64,000 nucleotides of DNA from Intestinimonas sp052065695 (GTDB lineage: Bacteria > Bacillota > Clostridia > Oscillospirales > Oscillospiraceae), in the NCBI RefSeq assembly GCF_052065695.1, contig NZ_JBQHTM010000010.1, positions 1 to 64,000 on the forward strand, written 5' to 3'. Below are positions 15,680 through 24,422 of the stretch, in pieces (position 1 is the stretch's first letter; every line of letters begins with the position of its first letter). Made by a program: the position numbers and the translations under genes. The notes beneath the pieces were generated by a model. That model worked only from the letters and a program-made list of their open reading frames with translations, did no database searches and was not told where the DNA came from.

Positions 15680-15816
15680 CCCGCTCCTTTGGGCAGATCC
15701 GGTCCCCTGGGCCGGTCCCGGGAGATCATAAGAGCGGAAAAACCGCTCCCCCCAACCTGAGCCCCATTTTGTGCGGACAGTACCAAAGAGACCCCTGGTA
15801 GGAAATAATGAACTTT

Positions 15817-15858
15817 AAGCGGAGAGACATCGTGCTAGCGGTGCCTCTCCGCTTTTTT
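15817..15858 (+). terminator. Terminator after the P-loop gene
   Basis: AAGCGGAGAG / CTCTCCGCTT stem, long loop, followed by TTTTTT. A weaker hairpin GAGCGG/CCGCTC precedes it at 15732-15748. Confidence 0.85.
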
Positions 15859-15934
15859 ACTGGACTGGTCACCTCTTCCCTGGTCCCACTTTTTATCCAA
15901 AGGCTAATATTTTGCTTTCCGATCAAAATGTAAC

Positions 15935-15977
15935 AGGCTGTCGAAAAAGTAAAAGAGCTTTTTCGACAGCCTATTTT
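15935..15977. terminator. Bidirectional terminator at the end of the first FAD-oxidoreductase operon
   Basis: A perfect 14-bp inverted repeat AGGCTGTCGAAAAA / TTTTTCGACAGCCT with ten-base loop, followed by ATTTTT on the plus side. It lies 13 bases past the stop of the minus-strand DUF1667 gene. Confidence 0.8.
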
Positions 15978-15989
15978 TGTGTATCCCGG

Positions 15990-16343
15990 TCAAATTTTTG
16001 CCATGGTTCTGGTCGCAATCAGCTCCACACCCGTACCGGCCAGGTCCTGGCAGAGGACTTGGCCGGCATGCACCGGCGCCTCCACCTGAATTTGGTTGAT
16101 GGCGTCCATAGCCGCAGGGATGGTCTGTTTCGGAATGGGGCCATTGGTGCGTACAGGCAAACGGCGGTGGGCGCCGCCCTGTAATACTACCGTGCTCGTC
16201 AGCGTCCTAACAGGGTAACGGAGTTCCTGAACACCATATTCGGCCCCTCGCGGGCAGGCATTGCCTGTCACAGCATAGTCCCGCTCCTCATCCACCTGCA
16301 GATGGCAGCCTCTGGGACATACAATACAGATCAGTTCTTTCAT
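15990..16343 (-). CDS. DUF1667 protein (GlpC-like Cys-rich subunit), copy 1
   Basis: A 117-residue cysteine-rich protein. CIVCPRGCHL near the N-terminus and GNACPRG at about residue 28 supply four cysteines likely to bind an Fe-S cluster or metal. DUF1667 proteins sit next to GlpA- and GlpB-like oxidoreductases in many Clostridia and are thought to be the third subunit of an anaerobic glycerol-3-phosphate-type dehydrogenase. Here it overlaps the GlpB-like gene by four bases and is last in the operon. The electron-transfer role is inferred. Confidence 0.87.
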   Translation of the reverse strand: MKELICIVCPRGCHLQVDEERDYAVTGNACPRGAEYGVQELRYPVRTLTSTVVLQGGAHRRLPVRTNGPIPKQTIPAAMDAINQIQVEAPVHAGQVLCQDLAGTGVELIATRTMAKI

Positions 16344-17605
16344 GTATGGCTCACCTCCTGAACCGATACTGTGAGCATACCCGTAGAACCGGTGATGGCC
16401 GCCTGTGGCAGGACGATGTGCTCCATCTCGCCGGGAGCCATTCGTTGTCTGGAAAAGCGGGCAACCTGTGTGCCGGCCTCATCGGTAACCGAGATCACGC
16501 TCTCGCCCAGGATCCGATCCACCCGGAAAAAGAGATCGGCCTTCTGCGCGTCGGAATGGAGCTTCTGCGGAACGGTATACTTGACCGCCGGACCACAGTG
16601 TAGCGGCCGGACTGCCCCTCCGGCACTGGTCCCGAGCACATAGTCAGCCGCGGCGGCTCCAGCCCGCTCGCTCTCATCCGAGACGAAATCCACCAGATCG
16701 TGGACATGGACCACATTGCCACAGGCAAAAATACCCGGAATGCTGGTCTCCATATTTTCCGTTACAATGGCGCCTGAGGTATGGGGATCGATCTGGATAC
16801 CTGCCTGGCGGGTCAGCTCGTTTTCTGGAATCAGTCCCACACTAAGCAGCAGCGTATCGCAGTCGAAGATCATCTCGGTGCCGTGAATGGGCTTCATGCC
16901 CTGGTCCACCTGACTCACCACTACCTGCTCTACCCGGTTGTGCCCGCGGATATCGGTCACAGTATGGCTTAGGTAGAGGGGAATATCGAAGTCATGGAGA
17001 CACTGGACGATGTTGCGGGTCAGTCCGCCGGAATAGGGCATGGCCTCCACACAGGCCAGCACCTTGGCACCCTCCAGGGACATCCGCCTAGCCATAATGA
17101 GACCGATGTCACCGCTGCCCAGGATGACCACTCTGCGGCCCACCATGTAGCCCTCGATGTTGAGGTAGCGTTGGGCGGTCCCGGCTGTAAAAATACCAGC
17201 CGGGCGCTCTCCGGGGATGGAAATGGCCCCTCTGGTCCGCTCCCGGCAGCCCATGGCCAGGACCACGCTCTTGGTCTCCAAGACCTGATAGCCCATCTGG
17301 TTGATGCAGCACACCTTGTGTGCCGCTCCACCCTGCCCCGGTACGATCTCCAGCACCATCGTATTGGTCTGCACCTGTACCTGCGTGTCAGACAGCATAT
17401 CCAGGAAGCGCTGGGCATACTCAGGCCCGGTGAGCTCTGTGCGGAAGCGCTGAAGGCCAAATCCATTGTGGATGCACTGGTTCAGAATGCCCCCCAGCTC
17501 ACTGTCCCGCTCGCAGATCAAAACATTCTTCAGCCCACACTCCCAGGCCTTGTACGCGGCGGCCAGTCCGGCCGGCCCACCGCCCACAACGATTACGTCA
17601 TACAT
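16340..17605 (-). CDS. NAD(P)/FAD-dependent oxidoreductase (GlpB-like), copy 1
   Basis: A 421-residue flavoprotein with two dinucleotide folds: VVGGGPAGLAAAYKA at the N-terminus for FAD and ILGSGDIGLIMARR near the middle for NAD(P). NQCIHNGFGLQ and GCRERTRGAISIPGERPAGI are typical of the subgroup that partners with GlpA-like proteins and DUF1667. The start ATG at 17605 overlaps the preceding gene's stop (GTATGA) and has AAGGAGG nine bases upstream; an earlier in-frame start at 17629 lacks one. Probably passes electrons between the GlpA-like dehydrogenase and NAD or ferredoxin. Confidence 0.88.
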   Translation of the reverse strand: MYDVIVVGGGPAGLAAAYKAWECGLKNVLICERDSELGGILNQCIHNGFGLQRFRTELTGPEYAQRFLDMLSDTQVQVQTNTMVLEIVPGQGGAAHKVCCINQMGYQVLETKSVVLAMGCRERTRGAISIPGERPAGIFTAGTAQRYLNIEGYMVGRRVVILGSGDIGLIMARRMSLEGAKVLACVEAMPYSGGLTRNIVQCLHDFDIPLYLSHTVTDIRGHNRVEQVVVSQVDQGMKPIHGTEMIFDCDTLLLSVGLIPENELTRQAGIQIDPHTSGAIVTENMETSIPGIFACGNVVHVHDLVDFVSDESERAGAAAADYVLGTSAGGAVRPLHCGPAVKYTVPQKLHSDAQKADLFFRVDRILGESVISVTDEAGTQVARFSRQRMAPGEMEHIVLPQAAITGSTGMLTVSVQEVSHT

Positions 17606-19043
17606 GGGACATGACCTCCTTCGTCTCACCGGTAATCAGGTAGGTGCCGGGCTGATCCATCAGGATCTCCTCGGGCGGAACGCCCAGCTCCCTGGCCAGG
17701 ATCTCGTGGACCCTTGGGGAACAGAAACCGCCCTGGCAGCGTCCCATGCCGGCATTGCACCGGCGCTTGACGCCATTGATGGTGCGAGGTGGGATGGGGG
17801 TGCGCAGTGAAGCCAGGATATCCCCCTCCGTGATGGTCTCACAGCGGCAGATGACCCGTCCATAGCTGGGATCCCGGCGGATCAGCGCAGATTTCTCCTC
17901 CTCCGGAAGCTCTTTGAAGAGCACGTGGGTCCGGCTGTCGTCAAAGTGAGCCTTCTCCCGCAGCGCGCAACCTGCCTTATCCAGGAGCTCCGCCAGATAG
18001 CAGCCGATGGCCGGCGCACTGGACAGGCCAGGGGACTTGATACCCGCCAGGTCGAAAAAGCCCGGCGAGGTGGGGCTCTCACGGATGATGAAGTCCGACT
18101 GGTTGCTGTTGGCCCGCAGGCCGGCAAAATTCCGGATGTTTTCCCGCAGATTGAGCCCTGGAACCGAACAGAGAGCCCGTTCCCGGACAAAATCCAGACC
18201 GGCCCGGGTGGTCCCCAGGTCGAAGCGATCCATCACGGATTCGGCGTTGGGGCCCACGATCAGGTTTCCGTGGATGGTGGGAGAGACCAGGACCCCCTTG
18301 CCATTCTGGTTGGGGCACTGGAAAATGACTCTGGATACCTGCTGCCCCTGGGACTTGTCCAGCAAGTAGTACTCTCCGCGGGCGGGCTTGATACAAAAGT
18401 CCGGCTCTTCCAGAAGGCCGTGGACCTGGTCGGCAAAAATACCGGCGGCATTGACCACATAACGGCTCTTCCAGACCCGCTCGCCGGAGCAGACCTCGTA
18501 TCCGTCCTCCACGGACCGGATGGCAGTCACGGGGGATTCTAGGAAGAGCTCCACGCCGTTTTTGACGGCCACCTCCGCCATGGCCAGCGCAAATTCCCAC
18601 GGGTTTACGATCCCCGCCGTGGGCGCATAGAGGGCGCCTTTTACCGCTTCGCTCAGGTTGGGCTCCAGGGCTCTGGTCTGCTGCCCGTCCAGAATGGACA
18701 GCTCCGGGACCCCGTTGGCCTTGCCGCGGAGGTAGATGGTCTGGACGGTGTGCATGTCCTCGTCGTCAAAGGCCAGGACAAGGCTGCCAATCTGGGCGTA
18801 GGGCACCTGCAATTTTTTGCAGATCTCCGCCGCCATGCGGCTCCCCTCGACATTCAGTTTGGCCATCAGGGTGCCGGGTTCCGGATCATAGCCAGCGTGG
18901 ATGATGGCGCTGTTGGCCTTTGTGGTCCCGTCCGCCACATCGTTGCCGGCCTCCAGGACGGCTACGTTAAGCTGATAACGGGAGAGCTGATACGCGGTGG
19001 CCGCGCCGACGACTCCACAGCCGATAATGATCACGTCATACAT
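17598..19043 (-). CDS. GlpA-like FAD dehydrogenase with C-terminal [2Fe-2S] domain, copy 1
   Basis: A 481-residue DAO-fold flavoprotein, probably oxidising glycerol-3-phosphate or a related polyol phosphate. The FAD site IIGCGVVGAATAYQL opens the chain. NSAIIHAGYDPEPGTLMAKLN is the conserved FAD-contact block. GIKSPGLSSAPAIG precedes a C-terminal BFD-like Fe-S domain (from about residue 395) with CRCE and GMGRCQGGFC. GGAGG lies nine bases before the ATG. First of a three-gene operon. It is a clear paralogue of the product at 29605-31095. The substrate is not fixed by sequence; the AraM and kinase genes next door suggest a phosphorylated polyol. Confidence 0.88.
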   Translation of the reverse strand: MYDVIIIGCGVVGAATAYQLSRYQLNVAVLEAGNDVADGTTKANSAIIHAGYDPEPGTLMAKLNVEGSRMAAEICKKLQVPYAQIGSLVLAFDDEDMHTVQTIYLRGKANGVPELSILDGQQTRALEPNLSEAVKGALYAPTAGIVNPWEFALAMAEVAVKNGVELFLESPVTAIRSVEDGYEVCSGERVWKSRYVVNAAGIFADQVHGLLEEPDFCIKPARGEYYLLDKSQGQQVSRVIFQCPNQNGKGVLVSPTIHGNLIVGPNAESVMDRFDLGTTRAGLDFVRERALCSVPGLNLRENIRNFAGLRANSNQSDFIIRESPTSPGFFDLAGIKSPGLSSAPAIGCYLAELLDKAGCALREKAHFDDSRTHVLFKELPEEEKSALIRRDPSYGRVICRCETITEGDILASLRTPIPPRTINGVKRRCNAGMGRCQGGFCSPRVHEILARELGVPPEEILMDQPGTYLITGETKEVMSHV

Positions 19044-19217
19044 GTTGATAGACCTCCATTTCCAGGTGGATGGGCCCCGTCCTCCGCCGCACCCGTTCTC
19101 TCTGTCACACGGAGGGGAGCCCTCTCCATCCTCAATATATCCGCGCGGGGATGCGGCGCAGGCTCCTCCTCAAAGAGGGCCGGACCTGTGATGAGCGCGC
19201 AAGCTCCGGTTTGGGCA

Positions 19218-19260
19218 GAGCCGCCCGCCGGCCGGCAGGAGACCGGCCCGTGGGCGGCTC
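19218..19260 (-). terminator. Long GC hairpin after the AraM-like gene
   Basis: GAGCCGCCC / GGGCGGCTC with an inner GCCGG/CCGGC stem, lying between the AraM-like stop and the start of the GlpA-like gene. No T-run follows on the minus strand, so termination is uncertain. The 246-base gap holds no gene; a promoter for the GlpA-like operon should lie here but none is obvious. Confidence 0.4.
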
Positions 19261-19289
19261 ATACCCTTTTCGCACCGGACAGACCGTGC

Positions 19290-20726
19290 TTACAGTCCGG
19301 CGTCCAGTTCTTCCGCTCTCTGAATGAGCCGCTCGATGAAGGATTCGTTCCACCAGCCGATGTAGTAGAGGAGGTCCGACAAGGTAAAGCGGTTGCGGTA
19401 GAGATGGCAGTCCCGCAGCGCCCAGCGGGCGGTGTCGGGATCGATGGGAGGCGTCATCTGCCTATACCGGGTGGGCGCCCCAGCGGCATGCATCTGCCGG
19501 CACAGGTACTCCGGGCTGACCAGGTGCTGCTTGATCTCTGCGGCAAACTCGTCCCAGTGCGCCAGCAGGTCCTCAAAGGCGGGGCGGACAGCCTTCCAGC
19601 TGGCCAGCTTCTTCTGGTAACCACTCCAGCACTCGTCGGCGGTGGACTGGGCAATCCAGCCGAAGGCCTTCTGCACTTCGCCATGCATCTTCTCTTCGTC
19701 GGGATAGCAGGCCTCCAGATCCACCTTGGCGGGATCGAACTCCGCCATGAGGATCTCCCAGGCAATGGCGGTGAAGATGGTGCCCACCGCCACCTGGGCA
19801 CCGTGGAAGGCCACGTCTCTATTCTGCTTGTCCGCCGACATGTCCAGCAGGTGGGTGATAATATGCTCCGTGCCGGAGGAGGGGCAGGATTCTCCCGCGA
19901 TGCCCATGGCCAGGCCGCTGAGGGTGAGCACACGGGCCAGCAGCTGGAAGGTGCTCGGATCCCGCTCCGCCAGCTTGCCAGAGGCGTCCAGGAGCTCGGT
20001 GTTCTGCTGGCGCAGAATGTCGCAGGAGGGGTCGTTGTAGGTGTTGTTCATACCCAGACGGTAGGCCAGATACCAATCCACCGGGGCCGTCCATGTGGCC
20101 ATCACATCCCCATATCCAGCCAGATTTCGCTCCATGGGGGCCTGCCGCACCACGTCCAGATCCACCACCAGGACCGAGGGGTACCGGGTGGGAAGGGAGC
20201 TCTTCACGCCGTTTTTCAGCATGATGGAGATTCCGTCGGAGAAGGCGTTGACCGACAAGGCGGTCTGGACAATGATCAAGGGCATCTCGTCACTGACGGC
20301 GTGAGAGGCATCCTTGCACAGATCAGTGACCGTTCCGCCGCCGATGCCCACCACGCAGTCGGCCTTGTGTTCCCGGATGGCCTGCTGGATCTTTTGGCTT
20401 TCCTCGTCCACGGCATGGAGCACATGGTCGTGGTTGTCCAGCACCAGCCAGCGCACGTCATAACTGCGACTGAGGAGGAAGTAGATCTCTTCCTTCAGGC
20501 TCCGCTCTCCGCGGTAGTAAGGGGTGGCGTCGGTGACCATCAGCACCTTGGGTCCTTTGGCATGCTCCCGGACGATGTCAGGGAGGAGCTCAATGGCCTG
20601 ATGCTGGATATAGATGCGGTCCATCTGGATGGGGCAGAGCTTATGCTCCGGATCGTTGTCCGCCAGGGCCTGGCGCAGGGCGTCCAGGTCACAGGGGTCG
20701 GCATAGACCAAACGCTGGTCTGCCAT
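19290..20726 (-). CDS. AraM/EgsA-like sn-glycerol-1-phosphate dehydrogenase
   Basis: A 478-residue iron-containing-alcohol-dehydrogenase-fold protein close to B. subtilis AraM, which interconverts DHAP and sn-glycerol-1-phosphate using NAD(P)H. The nucleotide site GIGGGTVTDLCKDASH is intact. The metal-site region includes GYGDVMATWTAPVDW and SSGTEHIITHLLD; later HGAQVAVGT supplies another histidine. It is longer than most AraM proteins, with an extra C-terminal helical part. AAAGGAGG precedes the ATG. It is the fourth gene in a run with an AraL-like phosphatase and an FGGY kinase, the same trio seen in the B. subtilis ara operon. Confidence 0.82.
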   Translation of the reverse strand: MADQRLVYADPCDLDALRQALADNDPEHKLCPIQMDRIYIQHQAIELLPDIVREHAKGPKVLMVTDATPYYRGERSLKEEIYFLLSRSYDVRWLVLDNHDHVLHAVDEESQKIQQAIREHKADCVVGIGGGTVTDLCKDASHAVSDEMPLIIVQTALSVNAFSDGISIMLKNGVKSSLPTRYPSVLVVDLDVVRQAPMERNLAGYGDVMATWTAPVDWYLAYRLGMNNTYNDPSCDILRQQNTELLDASGKLAERDPSTFQLLARVLTLSGLAMGIAGESCPSSGTEHIITHLLDMSADKQNRDVAFHGAQVAVGTIFTAIAWEILMAEFDPAKVDLEACYPDEEKMHGEVQKAFGWIAQSTADECWSGYQKKLASWKAVRPAFEDLLAHWDEFAAEIKQHLVSPEYLCRQMHAAGAPTRYRQMTPPIDPDTARWALRDCHLYRNRFTLSDLLYYIGWWNESFIERLIQRAEELDAGL

Positions 20727-20759
20727 TTGGAAAACCTCCTTTCAAGGCGTAAACACAGA

Positions 20760-22253
20760 TTACTGATTGTAGCACTGATCGAAGAAGGGCTCCATGGCGG
20801 CGTAGCAGGCCCGGTAGCGGCCGTAGGCCTCGTCGTAGGCGGCCTTCTTTGACGGGTCGGGCGTATAGGTATCGCCAAGCTCCACCATTGCTTCGGCCGC
20901 CTCGTCCAGGCCCTTGAAGTTGCCCTCAGCCACAGAGGCCAGCATGGCAGCGCCGATGGCGGCGCCCTCGGGGTTCTTGGTGCAGGTCATCTCCTTGCCC
21001 AGCAGGTCGGCCTTCATCTGGCACCACAGGGGGCTCCTGGTGCCGCCACCCACGATGCGCACCTGGGAGCAGTCCATGCCCATCTCCTCAAAGCGGTCGA
21101 TATTGTCCCGCAGGCCGAAGGCAATGCCTTCAAAGACAGAGCGGCAGATGTCATCCATAGTGTGGCTGAGGGTCAGTCCGGTGAACGTGCCCCGGGCGTT
21201 TCCGTTCCAGGTGGGGGTCATGGCGCCCTGCATGCAGGGCAGGAAGATAATTCCGTTAGAGCCCACCGGGGACTCCTTAGCCATAACATTCATGATGTCA
21301 TAGTTGTCCAGGCGGACCACAGTGTCCCGGAACCAACGGGTGGAGCCGCCGGAGACAAAGCCAGGGTTCTCGATGAGCCACCAGCGCTGGTCGGCGTGGG
21401 CGTGGGTTTCCACCAGATGGCCCAGGGTGTCGAAATAGGGCTTGTCGGCCACCGCGGCCACCGGCTCGGCGGTGCCGGTGATGTCGCACACCATGTTGGG
21501 TTTTACCAGGCCGGCACCCACGCAGGCGGCATGCTCATCGCCACTGCCAATGATGACCTTGGTCTTAGGGGAGAGACCCAGCTCAGCGGCGATCTTGGGA
21601 GAGATGGTCCCCACCACGTCCTCAGCCGCACCGATGCGGCCCATGAGCATGGGGTCCACGCCCACGGCCTTTGCCATCTCATCGTCCCAGCACTTCTTGG
21701 ACACGTTGTAGAGCATGGAGGAGGAGGCGTTGGAGTAATCCACGCAGTTCTCGCCGGTGAGCCAGCGGACCATGTAGCCTCCGGGCAGGAGGATGTTCTG
21801 GGCCTTCTCAAAGACGGCGGGCTCATTGTTCTTGATCCAAAGCAGCTTGGGGGCCACATGAGAGGAGTCCAGGTTCAGTCCGGTCAGGGAGAAGACGCGT
21901 TCCTGGGAGATGCGGGTACCGATTTCCCTGGTCTCAACCTCGGCCCGGCGGTCCAGCCAGATGAGGGCGTTCCGGAGAACATTGCCGTTCTTGTCCACCG
22001 GGACGGCACCGTCCACCTGGGAGTCAAAGCCAATGGTGCCGATTTCCTCGGGATCAATACCGGACTTCTCCAGCAGTTCAGCAATGATACACCGGAACGA
22101 GTGAAGCCAGTCAGCCGTGTTCTGCTCGGCCCAACCGGGGTTGGGGTAACTGGGGTCGTGGCTGTGGGAGGATTCCGCCACAGTCTTTCCTTCAGGATCG
22201 ATCAAGAGACCTTTCATGCTCTGGGTGCCGAGATCAACACCGATAACGTACAT
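20760..22253 (-). CDS. FGGY-family carbohydrate kinase (xylulokinase-like), 1
   Basis: A 497-residue sugar or polyol kinase of the actin-like ATPase fold. VIGVDLGTQSMKGLLID is the phosphate-1 motif. FDSQVDGAVPVD and ALIWLDRRA match the xylulokinase/gluconokinase region. GGGTRSPLWCQMKADLLGKE is the FGGY C-terminal signature. GGAGGTGA precedes the ATG. It lies between the HAD phosphatase and AraM-like genes and should feed the phosphorylated sugar into the same pathway. It shares family but little close sequence with the second kinase at 25309-26835, so the two probably act on different sugars. Confidence 0.88.
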   Translation of the reverse strand: MYVIGVDLGTQSMKGLLIDPEGKTVAESSHSHDPSYPNPGWAEQNTADWLHSFRCIIAELLEKSGIDPEEIGTIGFDSQVDGAVPVDKNGNVLRNALIWLDRRAEVETREIGTRISQERVFSLTGLNLDSSHVAPKLLWIKNNEPAVFEKAQNILLPGGYMVRWLTGENCVDYSNASSSMLYNVSKKCWDDEMAKAVGVDPMLMGRIGAAEDVVGTISPKIAAELGLSPKTKVIIGSGDEHAACVGAGLVKPNMVCDITGTAEPVAAVADKPYFDTLGHLVETHAHADQRWWLIENPGFVSGGSTRWFRDTVVRLDNYDIMNVMAKESPVGSNGIIFLPCMQGAMTPTWNGNARGTFTGLTLSHTMDDICRSVFEGIAFGLRDNIDRFEEMGMDCSQVRIVGGGTRSPLWCQMKADLLGKEMTCTKNPEGAAIGAAMLASVAEGNFKGLDEAAEAMVELGDTYTPDPSKKAAYDEAYGRYRACYAAMEPFFDQCYNQ

Positions 22254-22322
22254 GTATTGTCACCTCCGAGTAAATTTCACTGGGTGTTTCACGCGCGCCC
22301 TGCCCTCCTTTGGCGGAGGTTA

Positions 22323-23147
22323 TTACAGGAAGGGGATCAGTTCCTTGACGGAAGTAAAGATCAGTTCAGGCTGAACATCAGAGTCAGGTAGGTCCTTCAG
22401 CTGCGCCTCGCCGCTGAGGACAAAGATGCTGTGCAGGCCGTTGTTGACGCCCGACTTGATATCGGTATACAGCCGGTCTCCCACCACGGTGGTCACCGAG
22501 GGATCCGCGTGGACCGTCTCCAGCATGTAGTCGATGATCTCCCGGTTGGGTTTTCCGATGATCCGGTCGGGCATGCGGCCTGTGGACGCCTGCACATAGG
22601 CATGGATGGCACCGATGTCCGGCATGAAGCCCGTTTTCGTCGGGCAGTTGAAATCCGGGTGCGTAGCAATATAAGCCACGCCGTTGCGTACAAAATCACA
22701 GAAGGCCCTGAGCTTGTTGTAGTCAAAGGACGTGTCAAAGGCGGAGACCACCACCTCCGGCTCCTTGTCATCCAGCAGGATGCCACCCGCTTCAAATTCG
22801 TCCATCAGGACCTTGTTCCCCAGGAGAAAGACCCGCTTTCCAGGAAAGTGTCGGTTCAAATAGGCGATGGTGGCATGGCCGGACGTGATGAGCTGGGTCT
22901 TGGGATCGATGTCCAGACCCATGCGGTGGAGCTTGTCCACATATACCTCTGCGTTCTTCGAGGAGTTGTTGGTCATGAAGCAATAGGTCCGTCCCGTCTC
23001 CTCGATGCGCCTGAGAAAGTCCATGGCGCCATCGATCCAGGTCTCATCCAGGTAGACCGTTCCGTCCATGTCCAACGCAAAATGCCGAATATGCGGCAGG
23101 ATGCCCTTGGGGTCCTGATTTACGGGATACTGAGCTTGGAGCTCCAT
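22323..23147 (-). CDS. HAD-IIA (NagD/AraL-like) sugar phosphatase
   Basis: A 274-residue HAD-superfamily phosphatase with a C2 cap. Motif I is LDMDGTVYLDE, motif II TNNSSK, and motif IV GDRLYTDIKSG; KPNREIIDYML lies before it. This is the pattern of AraL, NagD and pNPPases. The ATG at 23147 follows GGAGGTGA; a longer in-frame reading to 23297 has no ribosome binding site. Likely trims wasteful or toxic sugar phosphates in the pathway of the neighbouring kinase and dehydrogenase, as proposed for AraL. Confidence 0.88.
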   Translation of the reverse strand: MELQAQYPVNQDPKGILPHIRHFALDMDGTVYLDETWIDGAMDFLRRIEETGRTYCFMTNNSSKNAEVYVDKLHRMGLDIDPKTQLITSGHATIAYLNRHFPGKRVFLLGNKVLMDEFEAGGILLDDKEPEVVVSAFDTSFDYNKLRAFCDFVRNGVAYIATHPDFNCPTKTGFMPDIGAIHAYVQASTGRMPDRIIGKPNREIIDYMLETVHADPSVTTVVGDRLYTDIKSGVNNGLHSIFVLSGEAQLKDLPDSDVQPELIFTSVKELIPFL

Positions 23148-23212
23148 GCTCCGATCACCTCCGTATTCTGTGCTCCGGCATGCGCGGCCTCCACCGCGCC
23201 CTGCCGGGTGAA

Positions 23213-23260
23213 AAGAAAAGGACATTGTACGCGTATTTCCCCGACGTACAATGCCCTTTC
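23213..23260 (-). terminator. Internal terminator/attenuator after the first operon gene
   Basis: GGACATTGTACG / CGTACAATGCCC pairs (one mismatch) around a 13-base loop and is followed on the minus strand by CTTTTCTTTTC. It lies in the 199-base gap between the probable TIM-barrel gene and the HAD gene, so it should lower expression of the downstream genes. Confidence 0.7.
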
Positions 23261-23346
23261 GTTTGCCTGGTTCCTTCCCCAAAGAGATCCATTCCATCTT
23301 TCGGAGGTCTGTGGATAGACTGCTCAGTGGGGACCCGAAAAGGAAC

Positions 23347-24024
23347 TTACTTGTTTTTCATGTACGTGGCGACCGCGTTCAGATTGTCTCGGAAAGACCC
23401 TTCCGCCACAAAGTTCTTTGTGAAGAGCGCGCTGCCCATGGTGAAGCCCCAGGGCCCGATGTCAAACATGGTGTCGATGCGCTCATAGCTGGAGATGCTG
23501 CCGGCGATGCAGACCTTGGCGTCGATGGCGGCGCAGAATTCCCGGGCCAGCTTCTCGCCGTCCACAACATGGCGATAGGCCAGGATATCAAAAGCGGTGA
23601 TGCCCTTGGCCATCAGATCCTTAGCATTCTGGATGATCTCCTCATTGGTGCCCTCCAGGATGCTGGGAGAGCCGGATACACGGCCCACGAAGGGGCTGTA
23701 CTCCATGTTCTGCTCCTTCAGATACTGATGCACGGCGTCATAGTACACGGTGCCCATCAGGGTGTCAAAGCCGCACTCTACTGCCGTCTTAGCGGCATCC
23801 ATGCAGGACTCCTCATCATAGGTGACCACTTCCAGGTAGGTGGTCTTGCCGGCGGCCTTCATGGCGTCGACCAGCTTCTTCATCTCGTCCTTGGGAAGGC
23901 CTACGTTCTTGAAGCCCCAGTGCTGGACCTCCAGGTCCTTGCTGCTTTCAAAGATTTCATAGGCATCGGGAACCGTGACATCGTTGTGGGTGAGCATCAC
24001 GATGAGATTCGGCTTTCTGGTCAT
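23347..24024 (-). CDS. Probable TIM-barrel protein of unknown function
   Basis: A 225-residue soluble protein. Alternating short beta strands and helices (LIVMLTHND, TTYLEVVTYD, FDTLMGTVYYD, AFDILAYRHV, KVCIAGSIS) and a C-terminal GPWGFTMGSALFTKN suggest a phosphate-binding TIM barrel of the HisA/TrpF or KGPDC-like class. I do not recognise a named family. It is the first gene after a strong promoter in the AraL-kinase-AraM operon, so an isomerase, epimerase or aldolase for the sugar phosphate is a fair guess. AAGGAGGAA precedes the ATG. Confidence 0.6.
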   Translation of the reverse strand: MTRKPNLIVMLTHNDVTVPDAYEIFESSKDLEVQHWGFKNVGLPKDEMKKLVDAMKAAGKTTYLEVVTYDEESCMDAAKTAVECGFDTLMGTVYYDAVHQYLKEQNMEYSPFVGRVSGSPSILEGTNEEIIQNAKDLMAKGITAFDILAYRHVVDGEKLAREFCAAIDAKVCIAGSISSYERIDTMFDIGPWGFTMGSALFTKNFVAEGSFRDNLNAVATYMKNK

Positions 24025-24125
24025 GAGAGAGTTCCTCCTTTTTCATTTCACAGATGACAAACATTAAGTCTCACGAAAATGAGCGGGCAGTGACAGGTTC
24101 TTTTGGCGGTCGAACTTGCAACCTC

Positions 24126-24155
24126 ATTATAAGCGCACTTTTACACAAAAATCAA
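24126..24155 (-). promoter_or_regulatory. Promoter of the AraL-kinase-AraM operon
   Basis: On the minus strand TTGATT (24150-24155), an 18-base spacer, and TATAAT (24126-24131). The intergenic DNA here is markedly AT-rich. Confidence 0.75.
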
Positions 24156-24181
24156 ACAGCCCAGAGGCGTCAAAGTGCTTG

Positions 24182-24195
24182 TTTGAGCGCTCAAA
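24182..24195. promoter_or_regulatory. Perfect palindromic operator candidate
   Basis: TTTGAGCGCTCAAA, a 14-bp perfect palindrome, lies 27 bases upstream of the minus-strand -35 box and about 120 bases upstream of the DeoR promoter. The divergent DeoR regulator is the natural candidate to bind it. Confidence 0.55.
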
Positions 24196-24312
24196 ATGGC
24201 GATGTGATTGTTTTGAAGTGCCGCGTGATTCCTTCCTTGTCAAAACTATTAAAAATACAAAAATAACTTTGTTGAATTAAACAAAAATTTTTTCCAAGTA
24301 CCTGGTTGCTAA

Positions 24313-24341
24313 TTGCAATTTAAGCCAAGAGCAAGTATACT
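24313..24341 (+). promoter_or_regulatory. Promoter of the DeoR-family regulator
   Basis: TTGCAA (24313-24318), 17-base spacer, TATACT (24336-24341), followed by an AT-rich leader to the TTG start. Confidence 0.75.
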
Positions 24342-24422
24342 AAATAAACATAAAGCATATTTAGATCTTCGCCCTACATGTAATAGAACTGTGAAATACC
24401 GCGAAGGTGGAGGTGAAAAAAG

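Noticed and set aside
15907..15989. Insertion-sequence end at AGGCTGTCGAAAAA
   Set aside because: The inverted repeat is better explained as a bidirectional terminator between converging units; no target duplication or transposase is seen.
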